Shown: one piece after another, positions 33,148-41,838 of the stretch
Position numbering within the stretch: the first letter of the stretch is position 1
Layout of the letters: every line of letters begins with the position of its first letter
Source of the DNA: Deltaproteobacteria bacterium
GTDB taxonomy: Bacteria; Desulfobacterota; WTBG01; CAIYCZ01; CAIRTM01
Assembly (NCBI GenBank): GCA_016875025.1
Contig: VGSH01000003.1
Span: 1 to 56,210, forward strand
Length of the DNA: 56,210 nucleotides
Direction: 5' to 3'
Notes under the pieces: generated by a model
Databases searched by the model: none
Seen by the model: the letters and a program-made list of their open reading frames with translations, nothing else
What the model was told of the DNA's origin: nothing
Made by a program: the position numbers and the translations under genes

Positions 33148-34404
33148 ATGGCCACACCAGTATGGGCAGAAAGCTCATTGAGCAGTTTGTGCTCTCTTGT
33201 TAAAGACACATGCAATCCATCGTCTTGTGGTGTGGATGCATATATAGGGTTAGAGCATATTGAGTCAGGCAGGTTTAACTTAAAAAACTATGGCTCCCCT
33301 CACCACGTACGGAGTTCTAAAAATAAATTTAAGAAAAATGATGTGTTGTATGGAAAGTTGCGGCCTTACCTTGATAAGGCAGTGGTAGCGGATCGTGAAG
33401 GAATTTGTTCTACGGATATACTGGTTTTCAGACCAAAGGGTGGCACACCACCACACTTTTTAGCGGGCGTTTTGCACAGGGATGAATTTATTCAATATGC
33501 AAACAAGACTACTCATGGGCTTAATCATCCGCGCACGTCCTGGGCTTCATTAAGGGAATTCTCTTTGAGGGTTCCTTCTGTAGATGAGCAGAAAAAAATC
33601 GCTGCCGTTCTTTTTAAAATTCAAACAGCGATCGAATTACAGGAGCGCATCATTGAAACAACCCGCGAGTTGAAAAAATCAACCATGCAGCATGTTTTTA
33701 CCTGCGGCCTGCGGGGCGAGAAAACAAAGGAAACCGAGCTTGGCCGGATACCGGAAAGCTGGGATGTCGTTGAAATATCTAAATGTTGCAATATCCGGAG
33801 TGCAACCATTGCTTTTGAAGAGTTTAAAAAGTTTTATGAGAATGAAGATGGGTGTGAATGTTGCGCAATAAAAGTTTCTGACATGAATTTACCTGGGAAT
33901 GAAAAATGGATTAATGAAGCTAACATAAATTTTAAATATCCGTTTGAGCGTATTGCCCAAAAGGCTATTCCAGCGAATTCAATAATTTTCCCCAAAAGGG
34001 GTGCGGCGATAGCAACAAACAAAAAAAGGCTAACCACAAAATGGACTTTTTTGGATCCGAACTTAATTGCCTTAATCCCACAGAAAAAAATCAGTTATGA
34101 ATTTTTATACTATTGGTTTTTAACGTTTGATTTGACAAAAATTCAGGATTTGGGTCCAACGCCTCAGTTAAATAAAAAAGATATTTCTCCATTGTTGATA
34201 CCGTGTCCTCGTGAACGTGAGCAAAATGAAATCGTGAATGTTTTACAGTCTGTTGATAAAAAAATTGAGCTCCAAAGCGCAAAAAAAACTGAATTACAAG
34301 ATTTGTTCAAAGCAATGTTGAACAAGTTGATGACGGGTGAGATACGGGTTAAGGATTTAGATGTTGATTGTGGTGATGTGCAGTTTTTTGGCAAGGAGTT
34401 ATGA
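33148..34404 (+). CDS. hsdS: Type I restriction-modification specificity subunit HsdS
   Basis: A 418-residue protein with the usual two target-recognition domains separated by conserved helices. The first domain covers about 1-145 (YIGLEHIESGRFNLKNYGSP, KNDVLYGKLRPYLDKAVV), followed by a helix (DEQKKIAAVLFKIQTAIELQ ERIIETT), the second domain about 200-345 (GRIPESWDVVEI), and a final helix (REREQNEIVNVLQSVDKKIE). It sets the sequence recognised by the whole complex. The second half is much more AT-rich than the first and than hsdM, suggesting exchange of that domain. The stop overlaps the next gene's start region. Confidence 0.93.
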   Translation: MATPVWAESSLSSLCSLVKDTCNPSSCGVDAYIGLEHIESGRFNLKNYGSPHHVRSSKNKFKKNDVLYGKLRPYLDKAVVADREGICSTDILVFRPKGGTPPHFLAGVLHRDEFIQYANKTTHGLNHPRTSWASLREFSLRVPSVDEQKKIAAVLFKIQTAIELQERIIETTRELKKSTMQHVFTCGLRGEKTKETELGRIPESWDVVEISKCCNIRSATIAFEEFKKFYENEDGCECCAIKVSDMNLPGNEKWINEANINFKYPFERIAQKAIPANSIIFPKRGAAIATNKKRLTTKWTFLDPNLIALIPQKKISYEFLYYWFLTFDLTKIQDLGPTPQLNKKDISPLLIPCPREREQNEIVNVLQSVDKKIELQSAKKTELQDLFKAMLNKLMTGEIRVKDLDVDCGDVQFFGKEL

Positions 34405-35288
34405 TGCAGAACATACCGGCATTAGAGAGCCTTCAGCACAAGTTGAGCAACATACAAAATTTAGAATTTATTAAGGGCGGAGGTTTCAAGGCCGTTTACA
34501 AGGGATTTGTCGGTGGCAAAACTGAGGCAATAAAGCTTATTTATATACCATCTGATATTGAAAATGAAGGCTTGCGTGATGAGATCATCGGACGGACATT
34601 GAGGGAAATTGATTCAATAAAAGCCTGCGATTGTGATTACATTGTGCGCCTCGGTTCACTATCACCGGAATTGATAACCCTAAACGGCAATGAATATATT
34701 GTGTATAGCGAGGAATTCCTTGATGGGGTTGATTTGCGTGAGCGGATAATACAAGGCCATACGCCGGATATAAAGACCTTGCAGTGTTTGGCATTTACTC
34801 TTTTTGAGGCGATTAGTTTTTTCAAAAAGAATGATTTGATTCACAGGGATATCAAACCTGACAATGTAATAGCATTACAGTGTGCGGAAAGGCCATTCGT
34901 CATCCTTGATCTTGGTATTGCGTTCAAATTACATGGAACAGCTTTGACGCGTCTGTCAGAGTTTCGTCCAGGGACACTACCGTATATGGCCCCGGAGATG
35001 TTTAACGCACGTTTTCGTGAGACACTTGATTACAGGAGTGACTTGTATTCTGCTGGGGTAACGCTATATGAATATGCGTCGGGGAAACACCCTATAACAA
35101 GAAGACGAGACGATGAATACACAACGATGTATCGAATTATTAATTCAGCACCTATCCCCCTCGCAAGCCATCGACCGGATTTGCCCATAGAATTTTGTAA
35201 GGTTATAGATCAGTTGATTAAAAAATTACCAGCTTTGCGCCCATCGTCAATAGAGATGCTATTGAAAAAGATAAAGGAGCAACCATGA
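34404..35288 (+). CDS. Serine/threonine protein kinase within the hsd operon
   Basis: A 294-residue eukaryotic-like kinase with every key element: glycine loop GGGFKAVYKG (about 26-35), Lys near 44 in TEAIKLIY, catalytic HRDIKPDN near 150, DLG in place of DFG (VILDLGIAF), GTLPYMAPE, and the late Arg in LRPSSIEM. It has no membrane segment or extra domain, so it is cytoplasmic. The ATG at 34404 (or 34401) overlaps the hsdS stop with AAGGAG just before, and its own end overlaps the next gene by four bases. Translation is therefore coupled with HsdS and with the unknown 399-residue protein. Kinases are known in BREX (PglW) and some abortive-infection systems; here the target is unknown. Confidence 0.93.
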   Translation: MQNIPALESLQHKLSNIQNLEFIKGGGFKAVYKGFVGGKTEAIKLIYIPSDIENEGLRDEIIGRTLREIDSIKACDCDYIVRLGSLSPELITLNGNEYIVYSEEFLDGVDLRERIIQGHTPDIKTLQCLAFTLFEAISFFKKNDLIHRDIKPDNVIALQCAERPFVILDLGIAFKLHGTALTRLSEFRPGTLPYMAPEMFNARFRETLDYRSDLYSAGVTLYEYASGKHPITRRRDDEYTTMYRIINSAPIPLASHRPDLPIEFCKVIDQLIKKLPALRPSSIEMLLKKIKEQP

Positions 35289-36484
35289 AACTCTTTGCAC
35301 AACATGGATACGGGCCGGGGGATAAAATTCTTAATGGTATACAGGAAGGTTCTATCAGTGGTGTGATTCTAAGCGCACGCTATCAAAAAAAAGAGAAACT
35401 TAATAGTGATATTGAAAATATTATAAACATATCGAATAATGCTGAAATTTTAATGGATCCAGAGATATATGCATGTATATGTGCAAACATGCCCGATTCA
35501 CAACTTGGCCAGTTGGTTGATTGGGATTTCTTTCGACCCCATCGGAGGGCTCAGCTAGAAGATACATCAAACATAGACGGGGTCTTGGGTGCTACATTCA
35601 CGACAATGGCTGGTTTCCCTCTTACATCGATCATAGCCCCAAACATTTTTATTCCAAGGTCTTTTAACTCTATCGAAGCAGTTATTGCAAAAAATTTTAT
35701 ACGACGAACTATGCCGGTATTTGCCCAAACAGGAGACACTCGGCATGTTTTTGCCACCTTGGCAATCGGGCACCATGCACTTTTGGACCGAGATGAATTC
35801 GGGGCATTTTTAAATGACATCACCGCATTAGATAATCCGCCAGACGGATTTTATGTTTTAATCGGTGGGGGCATGGCAGACGAAAGGACGGACATTACCC
35901 GCTCCGAAATAATGCATGCTGATGTTATTGCAGGATGGATGCTTTTGAATTTTACGCTGAAGATGAATGGCTTTAAGGTGATTAATGGTTGTTCTGATAT
36001 TTTGACCCCTTTGTTGGGGGGGGTGGGCGGATATGCTGGTGCTACTGGTTGGTGGACAAATCTGAGGATGTTTTCCATGAATAAATACATAAGAACAGCC
36101 AGCGGGGGCAGGCAGCCTGTGGTTCGTTATCTAAGTAACATCATTTTGAATAGAATTAAATTTTCAGAAAGGGAGGCAATAGCCGCCTTGATTCCCGAAA
36201 TCAACAACGGCCTTGCTCATGACAGTGATTATGAATCTGGCGAGCCTGAGCGACGGGTGGAAGTTTTGCAAACATGGGAATCTATTAAGAACCTCAATGA
36301 GCATTTAATAGGTTCCAATGTTGAGGAGAGTATACGGCGTTTGGAAAATGCTATTAAACGAGCAGATGCTACCTACACAAGGCTATCTGGGTTTGGGTTG
36401 CCATTGGATATCGAGACAAATCGTGAGTATATAACCTCTTTACGGGAAGGGCTAAAAACGTTTAAGCAGATAGCTGAAATTTAG
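35285..36484 (+). CDS. Unrecognised 399-residue partner of the kinase
   Basis: I do not recognise this protein. It is soluble, 399 residues, starts MKLFAQHGYGPGDKILNGIQ and has alternating hydrophobic strands and helices (SGVILSARYQ, AEILMDPEIYAC, GFYVLIGGGMA, DVIAGWMLLNFTLKMNGFKV) that could form a TIM-barrel-like alpha/beta fold. A striking segment is LLGGVGGYAGATGWWTNLR followed by GGRQPVVRYLS, likely an active or binding site. The C-terminal 110 residues are helical (EESIRRLENAIKRADATYTR). It overlaps the kinase gene by four bases (ATGA), so the two are probably made as a pair. A phosphorylation target or effector role is inferred from this only. Sequence is AT-rich. Confidence 0.8.
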   Translation: MKLFAQHGYGPGDKILNGIQEGSISGVILSARYQKKEKLNSDIENIINISNNAEILMDPEIYACICANMPDSQLGQLVDWDFFRPHRRAQLEDTSNIDGVLGATFTTMAGFPLTSIIAPNIFIPRSFNSIEAVIAKNFIRRTMPVFAQTGDTRHVFATLAIGHHALLDRDEFGAFLNDITALDNPPDGFYVLIGGGMADERTDITRSEIMHADVIAGWMLLNFTLKMNGFKVINGCSDILTPLLGGVGGYAGATGWWTNLRMFSMNKYIRTASGGRQPVVRYLSNIILNRIKFSEREAIAALIPEINNGLAHDSDYESGEPERRVEVLQTWESIKNLNEHLIGSNVEESIRRLENAIKRADATYTRLSGFGLPLDIETNREYITSLREGLKTFKQIAEI

Positions 36485-37127
36485 AGGCCTTTGCAACTAG
36501 TTGTATTGCACGGGGAATATATTTAGGCTCCAAAGGGGTAGATGGTCTCGGTGTGTATAGTTGTTTAATGCTGCCGCTACCTTGCGAAAAACCCCAGAGG
36601 CCGACTTTAATCGTTTTAAATGTCTCAATAAATCGAGATGCTGTGTGAAGAGCTTCGTCAGGAAGCACAACAATACTGACATTGGCAAAATATCTGTATC
36701 TATGAGCCTGCATTAGTGCTTTTCTCCAATTTGATATTTTTAGTTCGAAGGCTCTAAGAATAGGCTTTGCTACTTTAATGAAATCTATAACATTCTGGGG
36801 CTGATCATGTGCAGGTAAGTTGTCTGGGTTAAAATACAGCGCAACAAAATCGGCTATGCCGTAACCGTTTATAGGTATTTCACGAGAAAAATAGACCTCT
36901 GTCCGAGCTGATCCATAATGCAGCGAGGCAAACTGTGAGATATAAGACCTTGCAAAACTGATGGTAAAATCTCTTTCTGTATTCTTTCTGGAGACTTTAG
37001 CAGACAGATTCCGTCTGGGTTCTCGGAAGCTGTATTTTGGTATGAAGATGTTTGATTGTTTTTGCATGTCTAAATTATAGCTTTTAACGGATGTATTACA
37101 ATCGTTTTTTCGGAAAAATACAGACAA
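36462..37127 (-). CDS. PD-(D/E)xK nuclease-like protein
   Basis: A protein of up to 221 residues; an internal start at 37067 (MQKQSNIF) is possible. The core looks like the restriction-endonuclease fold: Asp93 in YGIADFVALYF, then Glu128-x-Lys130 in LRAFELKISNWRKALMQAH, followed by Gln140 and Tyr144 (QAHRY), and the strand VSIVVLPDE. The D...ExK...QxxxY pattern fits PD-(D/E)xK nucleases, although it could be a DNA-binding relative without activity. It lies on the strand opposite to the kinase operon and its end overlaps the end of the 399-residue gene by 23 bases, so the two transcripts converge. AT-rich like its neighbours. Confidence 0.65.
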   Translation of the reverse strand: MSVFFRKNDCNTSVKSYNLDMQKQSNIFIPKYSFREPRRNLSAKVSRKNTERDFTISFARSYISQFASLHYGSARTEVYFSREIPINGYGIADFVALYFNPDNLPAHDQPQNVIDFIKVAKPILRAFELKISNWRKALMQAHRYRYFANVSIVVLPDEALHTASRFIETFKTIKVGLWGFSQGSGSIKQLYTPRPSTPLEPKYIPRAIQLVAKASKFQLSA

Positions 37128-37324
37128 TTATTAGCAAATAATATAATAAAATAGCATTAAAGGAAATAAAGGCGAAATTGTTGTTTGTCAGTCAAGTGGC
37201 AGTAGCTTGAAGGTCAATTCAGCTGTTGCAAAAATTGCAATAGTTGAAAGCGGAGTGGCGTGTGAACTATCCGGGAAAACCGGTTAGTTTATGATTGCGA
37301 TATGCGGTATATGGGCATTGAATT

Positions 37325-38749
37325 ATGAAGTTGAGAGAGTCGGAAATAATTGAGCTGAAAGCTTCTACTGCCCAGTTGAGCAGGGCGCTGGAATCGTTGT
37401 GCGCGTTTGCAAACACGAATCTTGGCACTGTGTTTTTCGGCATAGATGACAGTGGGCATGCTGTCGGCCAGGATGTGAGTGACCGGACGGTTCGCAACAT
37501 TACCACGGATATCTTGTCGCAGATAGAGCCGCGGCTGTTTCCGAACATATGGGTGGAGGAGCTGCAGGGCAAAACCGTCCTGAAAGTTGAATTGAAGGCA
37601 GCTCCTGAAAAGCCGTACTTTTATAAGGGCAAAGCCTATAAGCGGGTAGGCACCAGTAACGTGTATCTGTCGCGCTATGAAATTGAAAAATATCTGTATG
37701 AACGCGACAACCCGGCCTATCACTATGATAAAACTATTGCCGCCGGCTATGCCGGTGGAATTAACCGCGACAGGCTGGTGTGGTTTCTCGGCAAAGCCAG
37801 TGAAGGGCGCAATCTGCCGGTTGATGATTCCGCGCCGCAGGACTCTACCCTTGAAAAGCTCGGCCTGTTCACGGACGGTCGGCTTAATTTCTCAGGGGTT
37901 CTGGCATTCGGCTTTGATATTCCGCTGACGCTGCCGCATGCATATGTGAAGTGCGCTTCGTTTGAGGGAACTGACAAGACCGGCAAGATTCTGGATCATG
38001 CCGACATTAAGGAGGATGTGTTTCGGCAGATTGATCTGGCGGAAGCGTTTATACTGCGCAATATCCGCAAATCTGCGGAAGTTGATTCTGAGACCATGCG
38101 GCGTGAAACCCGGTATGAGGTCCCGCACCGGGCCATTCGTGAAGCTGTTGCCAATGCCGTGGCCCACCGTGATTATCGAATTGCAAGCACGGTAGATGTT
38201 GCCCTGTTTGATGACCGGATTGAAATTTGGTCGCCGGGCAGTTTGCCGAACGGCATGACGCTGGAGCTGTTGCGAAAAGACCACGCCTCTGTGCTGCGCA
38301 ATGCCGCCCTTGCTGAAATGCTGTATCTGGCCGGCTATATTGAGCATTGGGGAACCGGTATCAGGAATATGCAGACGTGGATGCGGGAATACGGCCTGCC
38401 TGAGCCGGAATACCGTGAGGATGGAATCAGCTTTGTAACTGTTTTAAAACGCGAACAGGCGGTGGCCCACCCCGCAAGTACCCCGCAAGTACCCCGCAAG
38501 TACCCCGCAAGTACCCCGCAAGTTGAGGCGGTGCTTGCTTTTTGTATTTCACCTCAAAAACGTGAGGATATACAGGCACATTTGGGATTGCTGGACCGAG
38601 AACACTTCAGAAAGACAATATTGAATCCAATGGTTGCGGAGGAATTGCTGGCTTTGACTATTCCGGACAAACTAAAGAGTTCGAAACAGCAGTATGTGAC
38701 GACAGAGAAGGGTAAGCAAGTATTAAAGACAAGCGTGGGAGGTTCGTAA
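37325..38749 (+). CDS. AlbA_2/Schlafen-domain protein with GHKL-like C-terminal part
   Basis: A 474-residue protein of the group usually annotated as RecG-like or ATP-binding transcriptional regulators. The N-terminal AlbA_2 domain spans about 1-125 (SEIIELKAST, LCAFANTNLGTVFFGIDDSG, YKGKAYKRVGTSNVYLS). The second part has AIREAVANAVAHRDYRIAS and GTGIRNMQTWM, like a GHKL-type ATP fold. The C-terminus is a winged-helix-like stretch (KREDIQAHLGLLDREHFRKT). Such proteins often accompany type I restriction loci. An 11-bp tandem repeat within the coding region encodes the linker PASTPQVPRKYPASTPQV. Composition is closer to the genome average than the upstream genes. Confidence 0.85.
   Translation: MKLRESEIIELKASTAQLSRALESLCAFANTNLGTVFFGIDDSGHAVGQDVSDRTVRNITTDILSQIEPRLFPNIWVEELQGKTVLKVELKAAPEKPYFYKGKAYKRVGTSNVYLSRYEIEKYLYERDNPAYHYDKTIAAGYAGGINRDRLVWFLGKASEGRNLPVDDSAPQDSTLEKLGLFTDGRLNFSGVLAFGFDIPLTLPHAYVKCASFEGTDKTGKILDHADIKEDVFRQIDLAEAFILRNIRKSAEVDSETMRRETRYEVPHRAIREAVANAVAHRDYRIASTVDVALFDDRIEIWSPGSLPNGMTLELLRKDHASVLRNAALAEMLYLAGYIEHWGTGIRNMQTWMREYGLPEPEYREDGISFVTVLKREQAVAHPASTPQVPRKYPASTPQVEAVLAFCISPQKREDIQAHLGLLDREHFRKTILNPMVAEELLALTIPDKLKSSKQQYVTTEKGKQVLKTSVGGS
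38470..38523 (+). repeat. 11-bp tandem repeat inside the AlbA-domain gene
   Basis: Almost five perfect copies of CCCCGCAAGTA in a row. The unit is not a multiple of three, so each gain or loss of a copy shifts the reading frame and would remove the C-terminal winged-helix part. In the present state the frame is open through the repeat. Confidence 0.95.
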
Positions 38750-38768
38750 ATCGATACTTATATCGGAG

Positions 38769-38795
38769 CAGATGTTGCAAGTTTTGCAACATCTG
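38769..38795. repeat. Perfect inverted repeat, first of two before hsdR
   Basis: CAGATGTTGCAA (38769-38780) and its exact complement (38784-38795) around GTT. There is no T-run, so it is not a typical terminator. It lies 20 bases past the AlbA-domain gene. Confidence 0.85.
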
Positions 38796-38811
38796 GTTCT
38801 CGGGCCGCAGG

Positions 38812-38838
38812 GAGTTGTCCGGAAGTACCGGACAACTC
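38812..38838. repeat. Perfect inverted repeat, second of two before hsdR
   Basis: GAGTTGTCCGG (38812-38822) and its exact complement (38828-38838) around AAGTA. No T-run follows. Together with the first inverted repeat it occupies the 170-base gap before hsdR and may be a regulator binding site or mRNA processing structure. Confidence 0.85.
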
Positions 38839-38922
38839 ATTCAGCATTAAAGGTGACTATTAGGTATGTGCATTATGTGCACATGCTGGCGAAATAACAC
38901 AATGCAGGAAGGACATCATGTA

Positions 38923-41838
38923 ATGCCTGTAAACCTTGGAACGGAAGCAGCAGCCGTTCAAAATCCTTTAATTGCCTATGCCGCCGCGATCGGCTGGGAA
39001 GCTGTTTCGCGCGATGAAGCGCTTTCGCTCAGAAAAGGTGAAAGCGGGCTGTTTTTTTACCGCGTGCTGGAGCAGCAGCTTGTGAAGCTGAACCGGGGCA
39101 TTGCCACAAACGAAAAAGCAGCTGAGATTATCCGCAGTCTTGAGGCGGTTCGCAACAATATTGAGGGCAACGCCGAAGTGCTGTCGTGGCTGCGCGGCGA
39201 GCAGAGCGTCTACGTTGAAAAGGAGAACCGGCGCCGGAATGTGATGGTGGTTGATTTTGAAAATCCGAAACGCAATGTCTTTCAGGTAACCGATGAATGG
39301 CAGTATACCAACGGGCGTGAGACCAACCGGGCGGATATCATGTTTTTGATCAACGGTATTCCGGTTGCTGTTGTGGAGGCCAAAAGCGCCCGCAAGATTA
39401 ATGCTGTTGAAGAGGGCCTGATGCAAATTCGGGAGTATCACCGCGAGACGCCTGAAATGCTGACCTGCCCGCAGGTGTTCGACATAACGCACCTGATTGA
39501 TTTTTACTACGGTTCTACCTGGAACCTTGACCGCAAGGATATTTTTAACTGGAAGGATGATGAGCCGGGAAGTTTTGAGAAAAAGGTTAAGCGGTTTTTC
39601 GACCAGCAGCGTTTTTTAAAAATGCTCAAGGAGTGGATTGTTTTCTATGTTAAGGACGATGAGTTGCGCAAGACCATTCTGCGCCAGCACCAGACCCGCG
39701 CCATAGACAAGGTGCTTGAGCGCTGCGCCGATGCTGAAAAAAAGACCGGGCTGGTATGGCATACGCAGGGATCGGGCAAAACATTCACCATGATTACCGC
39801 TGCCCGGCAGATTCTTGAAAACAGGGATGTGTTCGGCAAGGCAACGGTAATTCTCATGATCGACCGCAATGAGCTTGAGGGGCAGCTCTCCGGTTGGGTT
39901 GAGCGTATTTTGGGGGAGATGAAAAATTTTGATATCAGTATCGAGTCGGCTACAAGCAAGCTGCGGCTCCGCGAGCTTCTGGCATCTGATTTCCGGGGCC
40001 TGATTATCTCCATGATCCATAAGTTTGACGGTATCCCCAAAGATATCTGCACGCGCGAAAACGTGTTTGTTATGGCGGATGAAGCGCATCGCTCGTTCGG
40101 CCGGGATCTGGGCAACTATCTGGTGGGTGCGCTGCCGAAAGCAACCCTGATCGGGTTCACCGGCACACCGATTGATAAAACCGCCTACGGCAAGGGCACC
40201 TTCAAGGTGTTCGGCCGGGAGGATGAAAAAGGGTATCTGGACAAGTATTCCATTGCCGAGTCGATCGGGGACGGCACCACGTTGCCGCTGAACTATACCC
40301 TGGCCCCCAATGAAATCCGGGTGCCACGCGAGCAGCTGGAACAGGAATTCCTTGATATGGTTGAAGCCGAGGGGGTGAGCGATGTTGAGGATTTGAATAA
40401 AATTCTTGATCAGGCCGTCAACCTCAAAGCATTTTTAAAGTCGGATGACCGGGTAAAGAAGGTCGCCGCGTTTGTTGCCGAGCATTTTAAACAGTGCATT
40501 GAACCGTTGGGGTATAAGGCCTTTCTGGTGGCGGTGGATCGTGAGGCCTGTGCTTTGTATAAGGACGCGCTCGATCGGCTGCTGCCGCCTGAATATTCGA
40601 CCCCGGTCTATACAGCGGCTCAGCATGACAGTGAACGCTACCCGCTGGTGTACAAACATCAGATCCCCGAGCTGGAAGAAAAAAAAGCGCGCAAACTGTT
40701 TATCAAACCGCAGAGCCTGCCCAAAATATTTATCGTAACGGACAAGCTGCTGACCGGTTTTGATGCCCCGATTCTGTACTGCATGTATCTTGATAAACCC
40801 ATGCGCGACCATGTGCTGCTGCAGGCCATTGCGCGGGTGAACCGGCCCTATGAGGAAGACGGCGACATCAAGAAACCCTGCGGGCTGGTTATTGACTTTG
40901 TCGGCATATTTGAAAAACTCGAGAAAGCGCTTGCTTTTGATTCGGATGTGGTCAGCGGGATGATCAATAACCTTGAGGTTTTGAAGGCCCGATTTTACGA
41001 GGTGATGAGCGGTCAGGCAAGGCAGTATCTGGATTTGACCGCAGGGGAAATAAACGACAAGGCAGTTGAGCGGGCCATTGATATGTTTGTTGATTTGGCC
41101 AGCCGTGAGGATTTCTACAAATGCTTTAAAGAGATAGAAATGATGTATGAAATTCTCTCACCTTCACCTGATCTGCGCGATTATGTCGATGATTTTGGAC
41201 GACTCTCGGTGCTGTATCAGATTGTGCGCAATGCGTTCAGGAAGAAAACAGTACTGTACGGCGATGTTGCAAGGAAGACCGAGCTTTTGGTTCGGGAAAA
41301 AGTTGCGACATACGGGCTGCAAACCACCATGCCGGTGGTGAAAATAGATGAGCATACCCTGAAGGCAGTCAAGGAGAGCAGGTCAACCGACAGCACAAAA
41401 GTCATTAACCTGATCAACAGCATCAACACAACGGTCTTCAGCGAGGGGGAGGAAAATCCCTACCTGAAGTCCATCGGCGACCGGGTTGAAAATATACAGC
41501 AGGCCTTCGATGACCGGCAGATTACTTCTCAGGATGCCTTGAAAAAAATTGAGCAGCTGCTGCAGGAAATAGTTGAGGCCCGCAAACAGCAGAAAGAGAC
41601 CGGTTTTGACATTAATACCTTTACCATTTACTGGACACTGAAGAAGGAGGGTATCGGCGAGCCGGAAAAACATGCCCCGGCTCTCAATGGGGCATTTGAG
41701 CGGTTTCCGAATTACAATCACAGCGGGGCCGAGCTTCGGGAACTCAAGGCGGAATTATATAAACTTGTGCTGCCGGTTATCGGGAAAGACCGGATGGTTG
41801 GCCTTGTTGATACCCTTTTGAAGCTGAAAAGAAAATGA
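38923..41838 (+). CDS. hsdR: Type I restriction endonuclease subunit HsdR
   Basis: A 971-residue protein with the nuclease domain at the N-terminus (Asp near 137 in RADIMFLINGIPVAVVEAKS, with Glu-Ala-Lys near 152) and a superfamily 2 DNA translocase: Walker A TQGSGKTFTM near 283, DEAHRSFG near 386, LIGFTGTPID motif III, and QAIARVNRPYEEDG motif VI. It cuts unmodified DNA after translocation, with HsdM and HsdS. The ATG at 38923 (MPVNLGTEAA) follows AGGAAGGA by about ten bases and is preferred to earlier ATGs. It is separated from hsdM/hsdS by about 4.5 kb of other genes, and ends with a four-base overlap with a peptidase gene. Confidence 0.94.
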   Translation: MPVNLGTEAAAVQNPLIAYAAAIGWEAVSRDEALSLRKGESGLFFYRVLEQQLVKLNRGIATNEKAAEIIRSLEAVRNNIEGNAEVLSWLRGEQSVYVEKENRRRNVMVVDFENPKRNVFQVTDEWQYTNGRETNRADIMFLINGIPVAVVEAKSARKINAVEEGLMQIREYHRETPEMLTCPQVFDITHLIDFYYGSTWNLDRKDIFNWKDDEPGSFEKKVKRFFDQQRFLKMLKEWIVFYVKDDELRKTILRQHQTRAIDKVLERCADAEKKTGLVWHTQGSGKTFTMITAARQILENRDVFGKATVILMIDRNELEGQLSGWVERILGEMKNFDISIESATSKLRLRELLASDFRGLIISMIHKFDGIPKDICTRENVFVMADEAHRSFGRDLGNYLVGALPKATLIGFTGTPIDKTAYGKGTFKVFGREDEKGYLDKYSIAESIGDGTTLPLNYTLAPNEIRVPREQLEQEFLDMVEAEGVSDVEDLNKILDQAVNLKAFLKSDDRVKKVAAFVAEHFKQCIEPLGYKAFLVAVDREACALYKDALDRLLPPEYSTPVYTAAQHDSERYPLVYKHQIPELEEKKARKLFIKPQSLPKIFIVTDKLLTGFDAPILYCMYLDKPMRDHVLLQAIARVNRPYEEDGDIKKPCGLVIDFVGIFEKLEKALAFDSDVVSGMINNLEVLKARFYEVMSGQARQYLDLTAGEINDKAVERAIDMFVDLASREDFYKCFKEIEMMYEILSPSPDLRDYVDDFGRLSVLYQIVRNAFRKKTVLYGDVARKTELLVREKVATYGLQTTMPVVKIDEHTLKAVKESRSTDSTKVINLINSINTTVFSEGEENPYLKSIGDRVENIQQAFDDRQITSQDALKKIEQLLQEIVEARKQQKETGFDINTFTIYWTLKKEGIGEPEKHAPALNGAFERFPNYNHSGAELRELKAELYKLVLPVIGKDRMVGLVDTLLKLKRK

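Noticed and set aside
38470-38523. CRISPR-like array
   Set aside because: The 11-bp copies are directly adjacent without spacers; it is a simple tandem repeat. No CRISPR array or cas gene was seen anywhere in the window.
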